This document shows positions 41,996 through 50,638 of a stretch of 64,000 nt of DNA, one piece after another. The stretch's first letter is position 1. Every line of letters starts with the position of its first letter. Under the pieces are notes generated by a model, which did no database searches, was not told the origin of the DNA, and saw only the letters and a list, made by a program, of their open reading frames with translations. Both the position numbers and the translations under genes were made by a program. This DNA is from Pyxidicoccus sp. MSG2 (GTDB lineage: Bacteria; Myxococcota; Myxococcia; Myxococcales; Myxococcaceae). The DNA lies in contig NZ_JAPNKC010000001.1 in the NCBI RefSeq assembly GCF_026626705.1, positions 11,494,001 through 11,558,000 on the forward strand, written 5' to 3'.

Positions 41996-43885
41996 CTAGA
42001 GCAGCTCGTCGCCCTCCTCGGGCGGCAGGGGTCGGCCAGACTTCTCCGCCTCCAGTTTCTCCAGGTGGCGGAAGATGGTGCGCGGGTCCACGCCCAGATC
42101 CTTGGCCGTCTTGGTGCGGTTGCCGTTGTTCCGGGCGAGCACCTCGTTGATGTAACGCTTCTGGAATTCTTCCTTGGCCTGGAGCAGCGGCATGATGGGC
42201 TCCAGGTTCTCCGGCTTGAGGTCCAGGTCGTCCGGGCCGAGCAGCGGCTTGTCCGCGAGCACCACCGCCTTCTTCAGCCGGTTCTCCAGCTCGCGGATGT
42301 TGCCGGGCCAGCCGTACTTGCGCATGGACACGGCGGCGGACGGCGTGAAGCCCCGGGCCTTGGAGTTGAACTCGCGCGAGTACTTCGAGAGGAAGAACTT
42401 CCCCAGCACCACCACGTCCTCGCCGCGCTCGCGCAGAGGCGGCAGCTTCAGCGTGACGACGTTGAGCCGGTAGTAGAGGTCCTCGCGGAAGGCGTTCTTC
42501 TTCACCTCGTCCTCGAGGACCTTGTTGGTGGCGGCCACCACGCGAATGTCCACCGGCTCGCCTCGGTTGTCGCCCACCTTGTAGACGATCTTCTCCTGCA
42601 GCGCGCGCAGCAGCTTCACCTGGAGCTGGAGCGGCATCTCGCCAATCTCGTCCAGGAAGAGCGTGCCGCCGATGGCCGCCTGGAACTTGCCCGCCTTGGT
42701 GGCCACCGCGCCGGTGAAGGCGCCCTTCACGTGGCCGAACAGCTCGCTCTCCAGGAGGCTCTCCGGGATGGCGCCGCAGTTGATGGTGATGAAGGGGCCC
42801 TTCACGCGCGGCGAGCGGCGGTGGATTTCCCGGGCGATGAGCTCCTTGCCGGTGCCCGTCTCGCCGGTAATCAGCACGGAGATGTCCGTGGGGGCAATCT
42901 TGTCGATGCGCTTGTACACGTCGCGCATGCCCTGACACGCGCCGACGATGTCACCGTAGCGCTGGTCCTCCAGCTTCCGGCGCAGCTCGGTGTTGTCGAG
43001 CTTGAGGTCGTTCACCAACATCGCGTTCTGCAGGACGAGCGACGCCTGCGCCGCGAAGATGGTGAGCATGTCCGCGCTCTTCGGCTCGAAGCGATTCACC
43101 AGCCGGTCATTGCCCACGTAGATGACGCCGAAGAGGTCGCCCTTGTGCATCAGCGGCACGCACATGACGGAGTGGACGCGGAGGTTGACCACGGACTCGC
43201 TGGCCTTGAACTCGGGGGCGTCCACCGCGTCCGCGACGATGATCGGCTTCTGGTCCTTCACCACCTTGGCGATGATGGAGTCCGACAGCTTCTCCACCGC
43301 GTCCTCGATGTTCTCCCGGGCCACGTTGCGGGCCACCTTCACGCGGGGCTCGCCGCTCTCCATGAGGATGAGGAAGCCCTTGTCGGCGCGAGTCACCTCG
43401 ATGGCCTCGTCCATCAGGCCCTCCAGGATGCGCTCCACGTCGTAGAGCCCCAGCAGCCGCTCGCTGAACGCGGTGAGGCGGCGCAGCAGCACCAATTCGC
43501 GGCCCGGCACGCCGGGCAACTCCGACGTGTGCGAGTCCTCCGGGCTGGAGGTGCGGCTCACCTCGCGGGGCGCGGTGGGCGGCGGAGGCGGCGCGCGGGG
43601 CGCGTCCTCGCGGGCGAACGTCAGCTCGGTGCCGCCGACGCGGACCACGTCGCCGGTGGACAGGGCGTGCGCGTCGCGCTTCTTGCCGTTGACGTGGAAG
43701 GTGGCTCCGAGGCTGCCCACCTCGTAGCGGCTGCCGTCATAGGTGACGTGGAGGGCGCTGTCGGGCACGCCCGGGTCCTCGAGCTGCACGTCGTTGTCCG
43801 GGCCCCGGCCGATGCTGGTGATGCGCTTGAGCAGGGAGACCGAGCGGACCTTGCCATCGGGAGAGCGGACGGTGAGGCTGGCCAT
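41996..43885 (-). CDS. FHA-GAF sigma-54-dependent activator
   Basis: 629 residues. FHA domain (about 1-95: SIGRGPDNDVQL, ALHVTYDG; the usual SRxH Ser reads S-A-LH), GAF domain (about 150-300), AAA+ domain (about 310-545) with GETGTGKE, GAFTGA, GTLFLDEIGEMP and PGNIREL, and a Fis-type helix-turn-helix (NRTKTAKDLGVDPRTIFRHL, about 590-610). There is no receiver domain: control should come through the FHA domain by phosphothreonine and through GAF. It is two genes from pkn4, an obvious kinase. Confidence 0.93.
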   Translation of the reverse strand: MASLTVRSPDGKVRSVSLLKRITSIGRGPDNDVQLEDPGVPDSALHVTYDGSRYEVGSLGATFHVNGKKRDAHALSTGDVVRVGGTELTFAREDAPRAPPPPPTAPREVSRTSSPEDSHTSELPGVPGRELVLLRRLTAFSERLLGLYDVERILEGLMDEAIEVTRADKGFLILMESGEPRVKVARNVARENIEDAVEKLSDSIIAKVVKDQKPIIVADAVDAPEFKASESVVNLRVHSVMCVPLMHKGDLFGVIYVGNDRLVNRFEPKSADMLTIFAAQASLVLQNAMLVNDLKLDNTELRRKLEDQRYGDIVGACQGMRDVYKRIDKIAPTDISVLITGETGTGKELIAREIHRRSPRVKGPFITINCGAIPESLLESELFGHVKGAFTGAVATKAGKFQAAIGGTLFLDEIGEMPLQLQVKLLRALQEKIVYKVGDNRGEPVDIRVVAATNKVLEDEVKKNAFREDLYYRLNVVTLKLPPLRERGEDVVVLGKFFLSKYSREFNSKARGFTPSAAVSMRKYGWPGNIRELENRLKKAVVLADKPLLGPDDLDLKPENLEPIMPLLQAKEEFQKRYINEVLARNNGNRTKTAKDLGVDPRTIFRHLEKLEAEKSGRPLPPEEGDELL

Positions 43886-43907
43886 GGCGTCGCGTACCTG
43901 GAGAGGC

Positions 43908-44915
43908 TCAGAAGAAGAGGGTGAGGCCGGCGCCGAGTCCGCCGGAGGTGGAGTACAGGCTCAAGCGCGGCGGAGGTGTGGGTGCCTCCACGCGCGGCGG
44001 GCCGGGAGGGTTGGGCGAGGGCGAGGGCGCTTCCGGGCGGGGCTCCACCGTGGTGCGGATGACCTGGTCCTCGTGGTGGTACAGCGCGTCCACCACGCCC
44101 AGCGCGTAGATGGTGTAGAAGCCCGCGGCCGAGGACAGCTTGAGCAGTTGCCAGGTGTCGCGCTGGCGGCTGCGGCTGGTGGGGATGTAGCGGACCCGCA
44201 CGGAGGCCTTGCCATCCGGGTCGAGCACGTTGTCCAGCGGGATGACCTGCTCCTCGAAGAGCGAGTCGTAGGCGAAGAAGGAGATGATGCTCGTCACCGC
44301 GAGCGCGCCCTCGGTGGCGGCGAAGACGATGCCGAGGCTGTTGCGGCCCTGCTGGAACTGGCCGGCGCCGAAGGGCACGAAGTTGACCAGGAAGTTGCGC
44401 TTCTCCACGGTGCGCACGGTGACCTGACTGGCCAGCTCCTCGGCGCGGCGGCGCTGCACCTCGGCCTCCACGCGCTCTCGCTCGCGGCGCTCGGCCTCGG
44501 CCTTCTCGCGCTCCTGGCGCAGGCGCCGCTCCTGGCGGAGGAACTCCAGCTCGCTGGACATCTCTTCCTTGAGCGCATCCAGGAAGGCCACCGCCGGGGG
44601 CGGGACGACGAAGGGGTCCAGGCCGTAGTCCGGATCCAACCGGAGCAGGGCGCGCAGGTGGCGCGTGGCGTCCTCGGTGCGGCCGAGGTTGAAGGCCGCG
44701 AGGCCCGCCAGCTTGTGCAACTCCACCAGGTCGTCCTCGGCCAACCCGCCGCGGTCGATGCGGGCTCCCGCGCGATCCATCACCTCGGCGTACTTGCCGT
44801 ACTCGAAGCTGGAGCGCAGGGCGTCCACCTCCGGGTCTCCGGAGTCCTGGGCGAGCGCGGCGGGCGCCGCGAGGACGAGCGTCCACAGCAGGAGCAGGAA
44901 GCGTCCGCGGCTCAT
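43908..44915 (-). CDS. exported TPR-like/coiled-coil protein
   Basis: 335 residues. Signal peptide MSRGRFLLLLWTLVLAAPAALAQ, a short TPR-like region (about 35-85), a highly charged coiled coil of Arg/Glu-rich repeats (about 110-160), and two or three hydrophobic segments in the C-terminal half (SLGIVFAATEGALAVTSIIS, SAAGFYTIYALGVV) that resemble membrane-embedded strands or helices. The C-terminus ends GLGAGLTLFF with a terminal Phe, as in outer-membrane proteins. Overlaps pkn4 by 4 bases (ATGA). Confidence 0.72.
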   Translation of the reverse strand: MSRGRFLLLLWTLVLAAPAALAQDSGDPEVDALRSSFEYGKYAEVMDRAGARIDRGGLAEDDLVELHKLAGLAAFNLGRTEDATRHLRALLRLDPDYGLDPFVVPPPAVAFLDALKEEMSSELEFLRQERRLRQEREKAEAERRERERVEAEVQRRRAEELASQVTVRTVEKRNFLVNFVPFGAGQFQQGRNSLGIVFAATEGALAVTSIISFFAYDSLFEEQVIPLDNVLDPDGKASVRVRYIPTSRSRQRDTWQLLKLSSAAGFYTIYALGVVDALYHHEDQVIRTTVEPRPEAPSPSPNPPGPPRVEAPTPPPRLSLYSTSGGLGAGLTLFF

Positions 44916-46879
44916 TCGGGGCGGAGGCTCCCTTTCAGGGTGGCGGGCTTGCCGGGCCGCAGGTGCACCACGCGCCGCTCCGGCTGGAAGCCGGTGCGGG
45001 AGATCTCCACCACGACGGTGTGCTGGAAGCCGGCGGGGCCGCGCGGGGAGCGGACCTCGAAGGGCTTCTGGAGGCTCTCCTGCGCGGTGCGCTCCTCGTC
45101 GCCGATGCGCACGGTGGCGTCCGCGGGCTCGTAGTCGAGGGAGAGCATCGTGGGCTTGGGCTGGGCGCCCATGTGGAAGACGTTCTCCCCGTTCGCGCTC
45201 ACCTCGATGGTATCCACCACGTCGTCGCAGTAGTCGCAGGAGATGGTGACGGTGTGAAGCCCTGGCGTCACCTCCAGGTCGTGCTTCTGGAGCGGCTGGG
45301 CGCTCGGCGCGCCGTCGCCCACCCGGATGATGCCGTACGGCCGCACCAGGATGGACACCGGCACCTTGCGCACCAGCGGCTTGCGCAGCGCGGCGTCGTC
45401 CGGGGCGGCGAGCGCGGGGCGCGTGACACCGGTGCGCGCACCGCCCGGGGTGGGGGAGGCGTCGTTGCGCGGAGTGAGACCTCCCGGAGGCGTGGGGCGC
45501 GAGCCTGGCGAAGAGGGGGAGGCGATGGGCGCTGGAGTTTCTTCGTCCTTCTGGGACGGCGGCTGCGCCATCGCGGGAGGTCGCGGCGCGACAGTGCCCG
45601 TGTCCGTCGCGTTGCTCCCAGCGGAGCCCTGCGGGGGGCGCGCGTCCGTGCCGGTACCCGGCTGCGTGGGTGCGCCCGTGCCGTTGCCCCGCGTGTCCTC
45701 CACGGAGCCTGGGATGTCCTGGCCGGCGCGCGCCTGATGGACCTTCCAGCCGCCCAGTCCGAGCAGGCCGAGGGTGGCCAGGCCGATGCCCGCGCGCATG
45801 CCCCGGCGGCGCCACGTCTTGATGCGCTGGGCGCGCTGCAACCCCTTGAGGAGCGCGAGCGCGCGGGCATTCGTCGCATCCAGCGCGAGCACGTGGTTGA
45901 GGCTGCCCAGCGCGCGCGGCGTGCGCTTCTCCGCGAGCAGGCGCTCACTGCGCTCCAGCAGCGACGCGACGATGCGCTGCCGCGCCAGCTTCTGGTACGA
46001 GTGCGGGTCCGCGAAGAAGGACACCAGCTCCTCGCCCACGCGAGAGAAGCCCAATCCGGCGAGGTAGTCCGCCAGCGCGTCGCGCAGCTTCGCCGCGTCC
46101 GGGTAGCGCCGCTGCGGATCTCTCTGGAGACAGGTGCCGCAGATCTCCGCCAGTTCGTCCGACAGCGTGGGCACGCGGCGGCGCGGGTCCTCGTAGTCGC
46201 CGTCGAGGATGCGCTTGAGCGTGGCCGTGGTGTTGGCCGCGGTGAAGGGCAGCCGGCCCGTCATTGCCGCGTAGAACATGATGCCCACGCTGAAGACGTC
46301 CGCCTCCGGGCCTGCCTCCAGGCCCTCGATGATTTCCGGAGCCATGTGGGCCGGCGAGCCCACCAGCGTGCCCGTCACCGTCATCCGCTCCTCGATGTCG
46401 AGCAGCCTCGCGATGCCGAAGTCCATGAGCTTGAGGACGCCGTCCTCGCGCACCATGACGTTCTCCGGCTTGAGGTCGCGGTGGATGACGCCGGCCTCGT
46501 GCGCGTGGGCGAGCGCCGCCGCCAGCTCGTGGATGACCATGGCCGCCAGCTCCGGCGGCTCCATGGGCCCCTCGTCGAGGAAGGTCTTCAGCGTCACGCC
46601 GCGGATGTACTCGGTGACGATGAACGCGTCCTGCGCTTCCGCGGAGGAGAAGTCGAAGACCTCGAGGATGTTGGGGTGGTGCAGCTTGGCCACCGCGCGG
46701 GCCTCGCGCGCGAGCCGGCGGCGGGACTCGTCCTTGCCGGCCAGGTGCGGGTGCAGCACCTTCACCGCGACTTCGCGGTCCAGGGCCGTATCCAGGCCCT
46801 TGTACACGACGCTCATGCCCCCCGAGCCGAGCTGCTCGAGGATGCGATAGCGACCGATATGGCGGCCGACGAGCGTCAT
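44912..46879 (-). CDS. pkn4: Ser/Thr protein kinase Pkn4 (PEGA-type C-terminus)
   Basis: 655 residues. Kinase domain (about 10-275): GSGGMS loop, VAVK lysine (about 39), HRDLKPEN, DFG, APEI. One transmembrane helix (about 360-378) follows, then a Pro/Gly/Thr-rich linker (about 385-490) and PEGA-like beta repeats (about 500-655) with a CDYC pair. In M. xanthus, Pkn4 is encoded just after pfk and phosphorylates and activates 6-phosphofructokinase; the same order and 21-base gap are seen here, which is the basis for the name. Pkn4 acts on glycogen use in development. It heads the envelope half of the operon. Confidence 0.85.
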   Translation of the reverse strand: MTLVGRHIGRYRILEQLGSGGMSVVYKGLDTALDREVAVKVLHPHLAGKDESRRRLAREARAVAKLHHPNILEVFDFSSAEAQDAFIVTEYIRGVTLKTFLDEGPMEPPELAAMVIHELAAALAHAHEAGVIHRDLKPENVMVREDGVLKLMDFGIARLLDIEERMTVTGTLVGSPAHMAPEIIEGLEAGPEADVFSVGIMFYAAMTGRLPFTAANTTATLKRILDGDYEDPRRRVPTLSDELAEICGTCLQRDPQRRYPDAAKLRDALADYLAGLGFSRVGEELVSFFADPHSYQKLARQRIVASLLERSERLLAEKRTPRALGSLNHVLALDATNARALALLKGLQRAQRIKTWRRRGMRAGIGLATLGLLGLGGWKVHQARAGQDIPGSVEDTRGNGTGAPTQPGTGTDARPPQGSAGSNATDTGTVAPRPPAMAQPPSQKDEETPAPIASPSSPGSRPTPPGGLTPRNDASPTPGGARTGVTRPALAAPDDAALRKPLVRKVPVSILVRPYGIIRVGDGAPSAQPLQKHDLEVTPGLHTVTISCDYCDDVVDTIEVSANGENVFHMGAQPKPTMLSLDYEPADATVRIGDEERTAQESLQKPFEVRSPRGPAGFQHTVVVEISRTGFQPERRVVHLRPGKPATLKGSLRPE

Positions 46880-46900
46880 GGTGTGCGGCGGTCCTCCCCC

Positions 46901-47998
46901 TCAGTCCCCGAAGCTGATGCCCATGGACTTCGCGAAGCGCACCAGCTCTCCAGATGGGTCCACCCGGCGCTCCTTGCGCGACTCACTCAACGGTACCGCG
47001 ACCACCTCACCGGCGCGCAGCGCCACCATATGGTTCCACTGTCCGTCACGCACGAGATCCAACACCTTGCACCCGTAGCGCGTGGCCAGCACCCGGTCCG
47101 CGGCGCTCGGGCTGCCGCCGCGCTGCAGGTGGCCCAGCACCGTCACGCGAATCTCCGCCTCGACATGCCGCGCCAGCAGGTCCGCGCACACCTTGCCGGA
47201 GCCGCCCAGCCGCACCACACCCCGCCCGGGCACGTCCTCGGCCTTCTCCAGCACGGCGAGCGCGCCGCCCTCGGGGAAGGCCCCCTCGGAGATGGCGACG
47301 ATGGAGAAGCTGCGCCGGCGCGTGGAACGGCGGCGGATCTTGTCGAGGATGGACTCCACCCGGTAGGGAATCTCGGGGATGAGGATGACGTCCGCGCCGC
47401 CGGCGATTCCGCTCTCCAACGTGAGGAAACCGGCGTGGCGGCCCATGATCTCCACCACCATCACCCGGTCATGCGCCTCGGCGGTGGAGTGCAGCCGGTC
47501 CAGCGCCTCGGTGACGATGAGGCGCGCGGTGTCGAAGCCGAACGTCTGGTCCGTGCCGGAGAGGTCGTTGTCGATGGTCTTCGGGCAGCCCACGACCTTG
47601 AGACCCTTGGCCGCCAATCGGTGGCCAATCGAAAGCGTTCCGTCCCCGCCGACGGCGACGAGCCCGTCCAGCTTCAATTCCTCGCACCGGCGCAGGACCT
47701 GGTCGGACACGTCCCGCTCCACCCAGTGGCCGCTCTCATGGAAGGCGTAGGCGAAGGGATTGGCCTTGTTCGACGTGCCGAGGATGGTGCCGCCCTTGGG
47801 GAGGATGCCGCGCGTGTCCTCCTCGGTGAGTGGGTGGGCGAGCCCCGGCTCGACCAGGCCCATGTAGCCATTCTCGATGCCGACGAACTCGTGGCCGAAC
47901 TCGTGCGTGCCCCGCTTCACGAGGCCGCGGATCAGCGCGTTGAGCCCGGGACAGTCGCCACCACCGGTGAGGACGCCGAGTCGGAGGGATTGGGGCAT
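46901..47998 (-). CDS. pfkA: 6-phosphofructokinase
   Basis: 365 residues. Commits fructose 6-phosphate to glycolysis. Signatures: GGGDCPGLN (about 12-20), GGDG (117-120), PKTIDND (139-145), MGRHAGF, GHLQRGG. In E. coli numbering the pair at 104/124 is Gly/Lys: Gly104 favours ATP over pyrophosphate, Lys124 is typical of pyrophosphate and some ATP enzymes. So it belongs to the ATP-using Gly/Lys clade rather than the E. coli PfkA type; M. xanthus PFK is the known Pkn4 substrate. First gene of the operon. A dyad lies 15 bases before the start. Confidence 0.9.
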   Translation of the reverse strand: MPQSLRLGVLTGGGDCPGLNALIRGLVKRGTHEFGHEFVGIENGYMGLVEPGLAHPLTEEDTRGILPKGGTILGTSNKANPFAYAFHESGHWVERDVSDQVLRRCEELKLDGLVAVGGDGTLSIGHRLAAKGLKVVGCPKTIDNDLSGTDQTFGFDTARLIVTEALDRLHSTAEAHDRVMVVEIMGRHAGFLTLESGIAGGADVILIPEIPYRVESILDKIRRRSTRRRSFSIVAISEGAFPEGGALAVLEKAEDVPGRGVVRLGGSGKVCADLLARHVEAEIRVTVLGHLQRGGSPSAADRVLATRYGCKVLDLVRDGQWNHMVALRAGEVVAVPLSESRKERRVDPSGELVRFAKSMGISFGD

Positions 47999-48012
47999 AC
48001 AGGTCGGACGCG

Positions 48013-48037
48013 GGTGTCAGAGGGACGGGGTGACACC
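48013..48037. promoter_or_regulatory. inverted repeat upstream of pfkA
   Basis: GGTGTCA (48013-48019) and TGACACC (48031-48037) are a perfect 7-bp inverted repeat with an 11-base centre, immediately upstream of pfkA. The half-site GTGTC/GACAC recalls the MrpC2 element reported as GTGTC-N8-GACAC, but the spacing here is N13. Candidate operator for a CRP-family protein. Confidence 0.35.
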
Positions 48038-48138
48038 ATGACAGCGACGTCGGACCTGATTCTAGGGGTGCCCTCCGGGGGGTGCAACGCGCGAATCACC
48101 CGGTACGGCGGAATTGCGAGTGAAGACGGGCTCTTCCA

Positions 48139-48624
48139 TCAGTCGCGCTTGAGGCGGCGCCGCGAGGCGACCCTGTCGAGCAGGGCCTGGAGGCGGGGTT
48201 CCGCATCCTTGGGGAGGGCCTTGTCTGTGGGGGACTGTAGGGGCATCTCGCGCGCGAGAGCGTAGAGCTCGATCAGCCGCTCCTTGAGCAGCTCGCTGTC
48301 CGGGCGCTCCTGGAGTGCACGGCGGTAGGCGGCGGCGGCTCCCACGTAGTCCCCGAGGGCGAAGAGGCGCTCGCCCTCCTGCACGGGTGAGGAGGGGGCC
48401 AGCGGCAGGGACGCCTCCTCCTCGGGGGGACGGGAGGCCTGGAGGGCCTGGAGCTCCGAGGGCTGGAGCGAGTCGCGCAGGTTGGCGAGCTTGAGGGCGA
48501 GCGCCGTGTCGTCGGGGAAGGCCCGGGCGAGCGACTCATAGAGGTGGAGCGCCTCGGCGAGCTCGCCCCGGCGCAGGGCGCGATCGGCGCGTGCCTCCAT
48601 GTCGGCCCGGGCTCCTGGGGTCAT
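48139..48624 (-). CDS. small TPR-like protein
   Basis: 161 residues. Two tetratricopeptide-like units: RADRALRRGELAEALHLYES near the N-terminus and EGERLFALGDYVGAAAAYRR (about 82-101), with a Gln/Glu/Pro linker and a basic C-terminus (VASRRRLKRD). No signal peptide. ATG 48600 is an alternative start; neither ATG has a good Shine-Dalgarno. It lies 140 bases upstream of pfkA in the same direction. Function unknown. Confidence 0.6.
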   Translation of the reverse strand: MTPGARADMEARADRALRRGELAEALHLYESLARAFPDDTALALKLANLRDSLQPSELQALQASRPPEEEASLPLAPSSPVQEGERLFALGDYVGAAAAYRRALQERPDSELLKERLIELYALAREMPLQSPTDKALPKDAEPRLQALLDRVASRRRLKRD

Positions 48625-48740
48625 CGGGCCGGGGAGGTTACCCGCGACGTCGGGGGGATGTCACAACGAAGGCATGGCGGCGTCGCACGTCTGGAGAAGA
48701 CCCGGGACGGCAGGGTGAGGACCGCCCCGGGAGGCTCACC

Positions 48741-49295
48741 TCAGCCCCGCGGCGTGATGTAGCAGAGGTTCGAGGCGTAGGGGCAGTCCTGGGGGCAGAC
48801 GGTGGGGTTCTCGCGGCAGCAGACGCGGTCGCCGCACCTGTTGCTGCCGCAGTCCTCGGGGCAGCTGTAGGCCTCCGTGTTGATGTCGCAGATGTCATCG
48901 CCGCACTCAGGGACGCAGATGCGGCTGGGCGTGACGCTCGGGAGCTCCTGCTCGCCGACGAGATGCTCCGGGGCTTCGCCCGTCAGGTCGATGGGAGTGA
49001 AGTAGCAGGAGTTCGAGGCGTAGGGGCAGTCCTGGGGGCAGACGGTGGGGTTCTCGTGGCAGCAGATGCGGTCGCCGCACGTGTTGCTGCCGCAGTCCTG
49101 GGGACAGCTATAGGCCTCCGTGTTGATGTCGCAGATGTGGTCGCCGCAGACGGAGTAGCAATAGACGTTGGCGTCGCGGGTCGACCGCGGCTCGCCGGGG
49201 CTGTCGTCCGTGGCACCGGGCGTCGCCGTGCCTCCACATGCCAGGAGGAAAAGGCAGGCTGCCAGGGACAGGACTCGAGTCTGGAACGTGCGCAT
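48741..49295 (-). CDS. Cys-rich lipoprotein with a tandem duplicated domain
   Basis: 184 residues. Lipobox LLAC (Cys20). The mature protein is two copies of an about 55-residue domain (about 44-99 and 125-180), each with 11 cysteines in the same spacing: CGDxICDINTEAYSCP, CGSNxCGDRxCC, ENPTVCPQDCPYASNxCY. The copies share an approximately 150-bp near-identical DNA repeat. Such knots suit disulfide-rich surface proteins. AAGGAG precedes ATG 49295. No family named. Confidence 0.8.
   Translation of the reverse strand: MRTFQTRVLSLAACLFLLACGGTATPGATDDSPGEPRSTRDANVYCYSVCGDHICDINTEAYSCPQDCGSNTCGDRICCHENPTVCPQDCPYASNSCYFTPIDLTGEAPEHLVGEQELPSVTPSRICVPECGDDICDINTEAYSCPEDCGSNRCGDRVCCRENPTVCPQDCPYASNLCYITPRG
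48755..48908 (-). repeat. direct repeat, copy A (C-terminal domain of the Cys-rich lipoprotein)
   Basis: Very similar to 48998-49151 at a fixed offset of 243 bases (81 codons), covering the Cys-rich domain. The few differences are mostly single bases, so the duplication looks recent or gene-converted. Confidence 0.75.
48998..49151 (-). repeat. direct repeat, copy B (N-terminal domain of the Cys-rich lipoprotein)
   Basis: Partner of 48755-48908; the offset is a multiple of three, so the reading frame is kept across both copies. Confidence 0.75.
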
Positions 49296-49401
49296 CGGAG
49301 GCTCCTTGCTGCGGGGAGCCTCGCGAATAGCACGGATGGGATGGATAACGTGGATTCCCTGGAGGGGTGGTCCGGGGTCGGCAGGAGGGACGTGGCGCCC
49401 T

Positions 49402-50082
49402 ATGCTTGTCGCCGTGCACTCCTCGCTCTGGGCCCTGGGACTGGTGGCGCTGTCTGGCGCGCTCGGCTCCGAGCTGCGCCGTGACGGCTACCAGTTCCGT
49501 CCGCCCGAGGGCTTCCACATGGTGCGCTGGGAGCAGTACGCCGGCTCGCGCGCGGGGACGGTGACGCTGGAGGCGGATGCGCCGCGAGCGTTGTCCGCCG
49601 CGCTGGCGGATGGCGAGGGCCCGGAGGCGGCGACGCTGCTGGTGTCCGTGGTGGAGCGGGGTTTCTCCGCGAGCCCCTCCGCGCGGGACGAGTTCGCTGC
49701 GGCGGTGATGCAGCACTTCCAGAGGGACCTGGGCCTGACACTGTCACCCGAGCGAGTGGAGCGGCTGGGCGGAGCGGTGCCTCGCGTGGAGGTGCTGGGC
49801 ACGCTGCGCGAGGCGGGGCAGGTGCGCACGGTGCTGGTGGTGGGGCTGGCGTCGGAAGGCCGTCACGCGGTGGTGGCGGTGAGCGCGCCCGCGGTGCGGT
49901 GGGAGGAATTGGAGCCCCGCGTGCGAGCTTCGCTGGAGACCTTCCGGCTGGAGCCGACGACGGCCGCGGGGCCCGTGCCGCGCAGGCTGCTGGGAGCGCT
50001 CGCGGGGGCCCTGGCGGGAGCGCTGGTGGCTTCGTACACCGCGTGGCGCAAGCGGAGCGTGCGCCACGGCTCGGGGGGGTGA
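49402..50082 (+). CDS. predicted secreted/membrane protein of unknown function
   Basis: 226 residues from ATG 49402. An N-terminal hydrophobic stretch (LWALGLVALSGALG) is a probable signal peptide; the middle is a beta/alpha domain (YQFRPPEGFHMVRWEQYAG, ATLLVSVVERGF, VVAVSAPAVRWEELEPRV) and the C-terminus has a hydrophobic segment (RRLLGALAGALAGALVASYTAW) that may be a membrane anchor, followed by a basic tail. An upstream GGAGGG is 14 bases away, which leaves the start unsure; GTG 49414 is possible. Convergent with the TIGR02265-type gene, 1 base apart. Confidence 0.6.
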   Translation: MLVAVHSSLWALGLVALSGALGSELRRDGYQFRPPEGFHMVRWEQYAGSRAGTVTLEADAPRALSAALADGEGPEAATLLVSVVERGFSASPSARDEFAAAVMQHFQRDLGLTLSPERVERLGGAVPRVEVLGTLREAGQVRTVLVVGLASEGRHAVVAVSAPAVRWEELEPRVRASLETFRLEPTTAAGPVPRRLLGALAGALAGALVASYTAWRKRSVRHGSGG

Positions 50083-50083
50083 G

Positions 50084-50638
50084 TCAGCCCGTGAACTGGA
50101 AGCGATAGAGACACTCCGCTTCGCCCTTCGAGAAGCCCTTGAGGCGCTCGGACTTCACGTTCTTCGCGCCGAGCACTTCCAGCCCGCGCTTCATGAAGCC
50201 CATGGTGATGTACTCGAAGTACGCGTGTGGCCTGGGGACGCCGGTGATGCGCAACTCCGCGTAGCCCTCGCCCGTGTCCACGTGCGCGAGGCCCGCGCTG
50301 AAATACGCCTTCCACACGCCAGGGAAGAACTGCAGGAAGCGGCGGTAGTCGGCCTGGGCGAACATGGCCTTGAGCTGTCCCTTCGTGAGCGCCTGCTCCA
50401 CTGCGTTCTCACCGAAGGTCCAGTACGCCATGGGGTTGTTCTTGTAGAAGCGCGCGAGCAGCGCCTCCGAGAAGCGCACGTAGGACTCCACCGGAATCCA
50501 CGTCATGGGCATCACCGGCTTCGTGAAGACGGCGTCCTTCTTCGCATACTCCGTCAGGAACGAGCGCCACGCATCCGCGCCGAAGTCAGCCACCACGGAA
50601 TCCTGCCTCGCGAGGAATGCCGTGCCCTTGATCTCCAT
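50084..50638 (-). CDS. TIGR02265-type myxobacterial paralogous family protein
   Basis: 184 residues. The pattern KGTAFLARQDSVVADFGADAW, PMTWIPVESYVRFSEALLARF, NPMAYWTFGENAVEQALTKG, GFMKRGLEVLGAK fits a family of about 200 residues that is expanded in Myxococcus genomes and has no assigned function. No signal or membrane segment. ATG 50638 is preferred (GGGAGATG upstream); an in-frame ATG at 50719 would add 27 residues. Confidence 0.75.
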   Translation of the reverse strand: MEIKGTAFLARQDSVVADFGADAWRSFLTEYAKKDAVFTKPVMPMTWIPVESYVRFSEALLARFYKNNPMAYWTFGENAVEQALTKGQLKAMFAQADYRRFLQFFPGVWKAYFSAGLAHVDTGEGYAELRITGVPRPHAYFEYITMGFMKRGLEVLGAKNVKSERLKGFSKGEAECLYRFQFTG

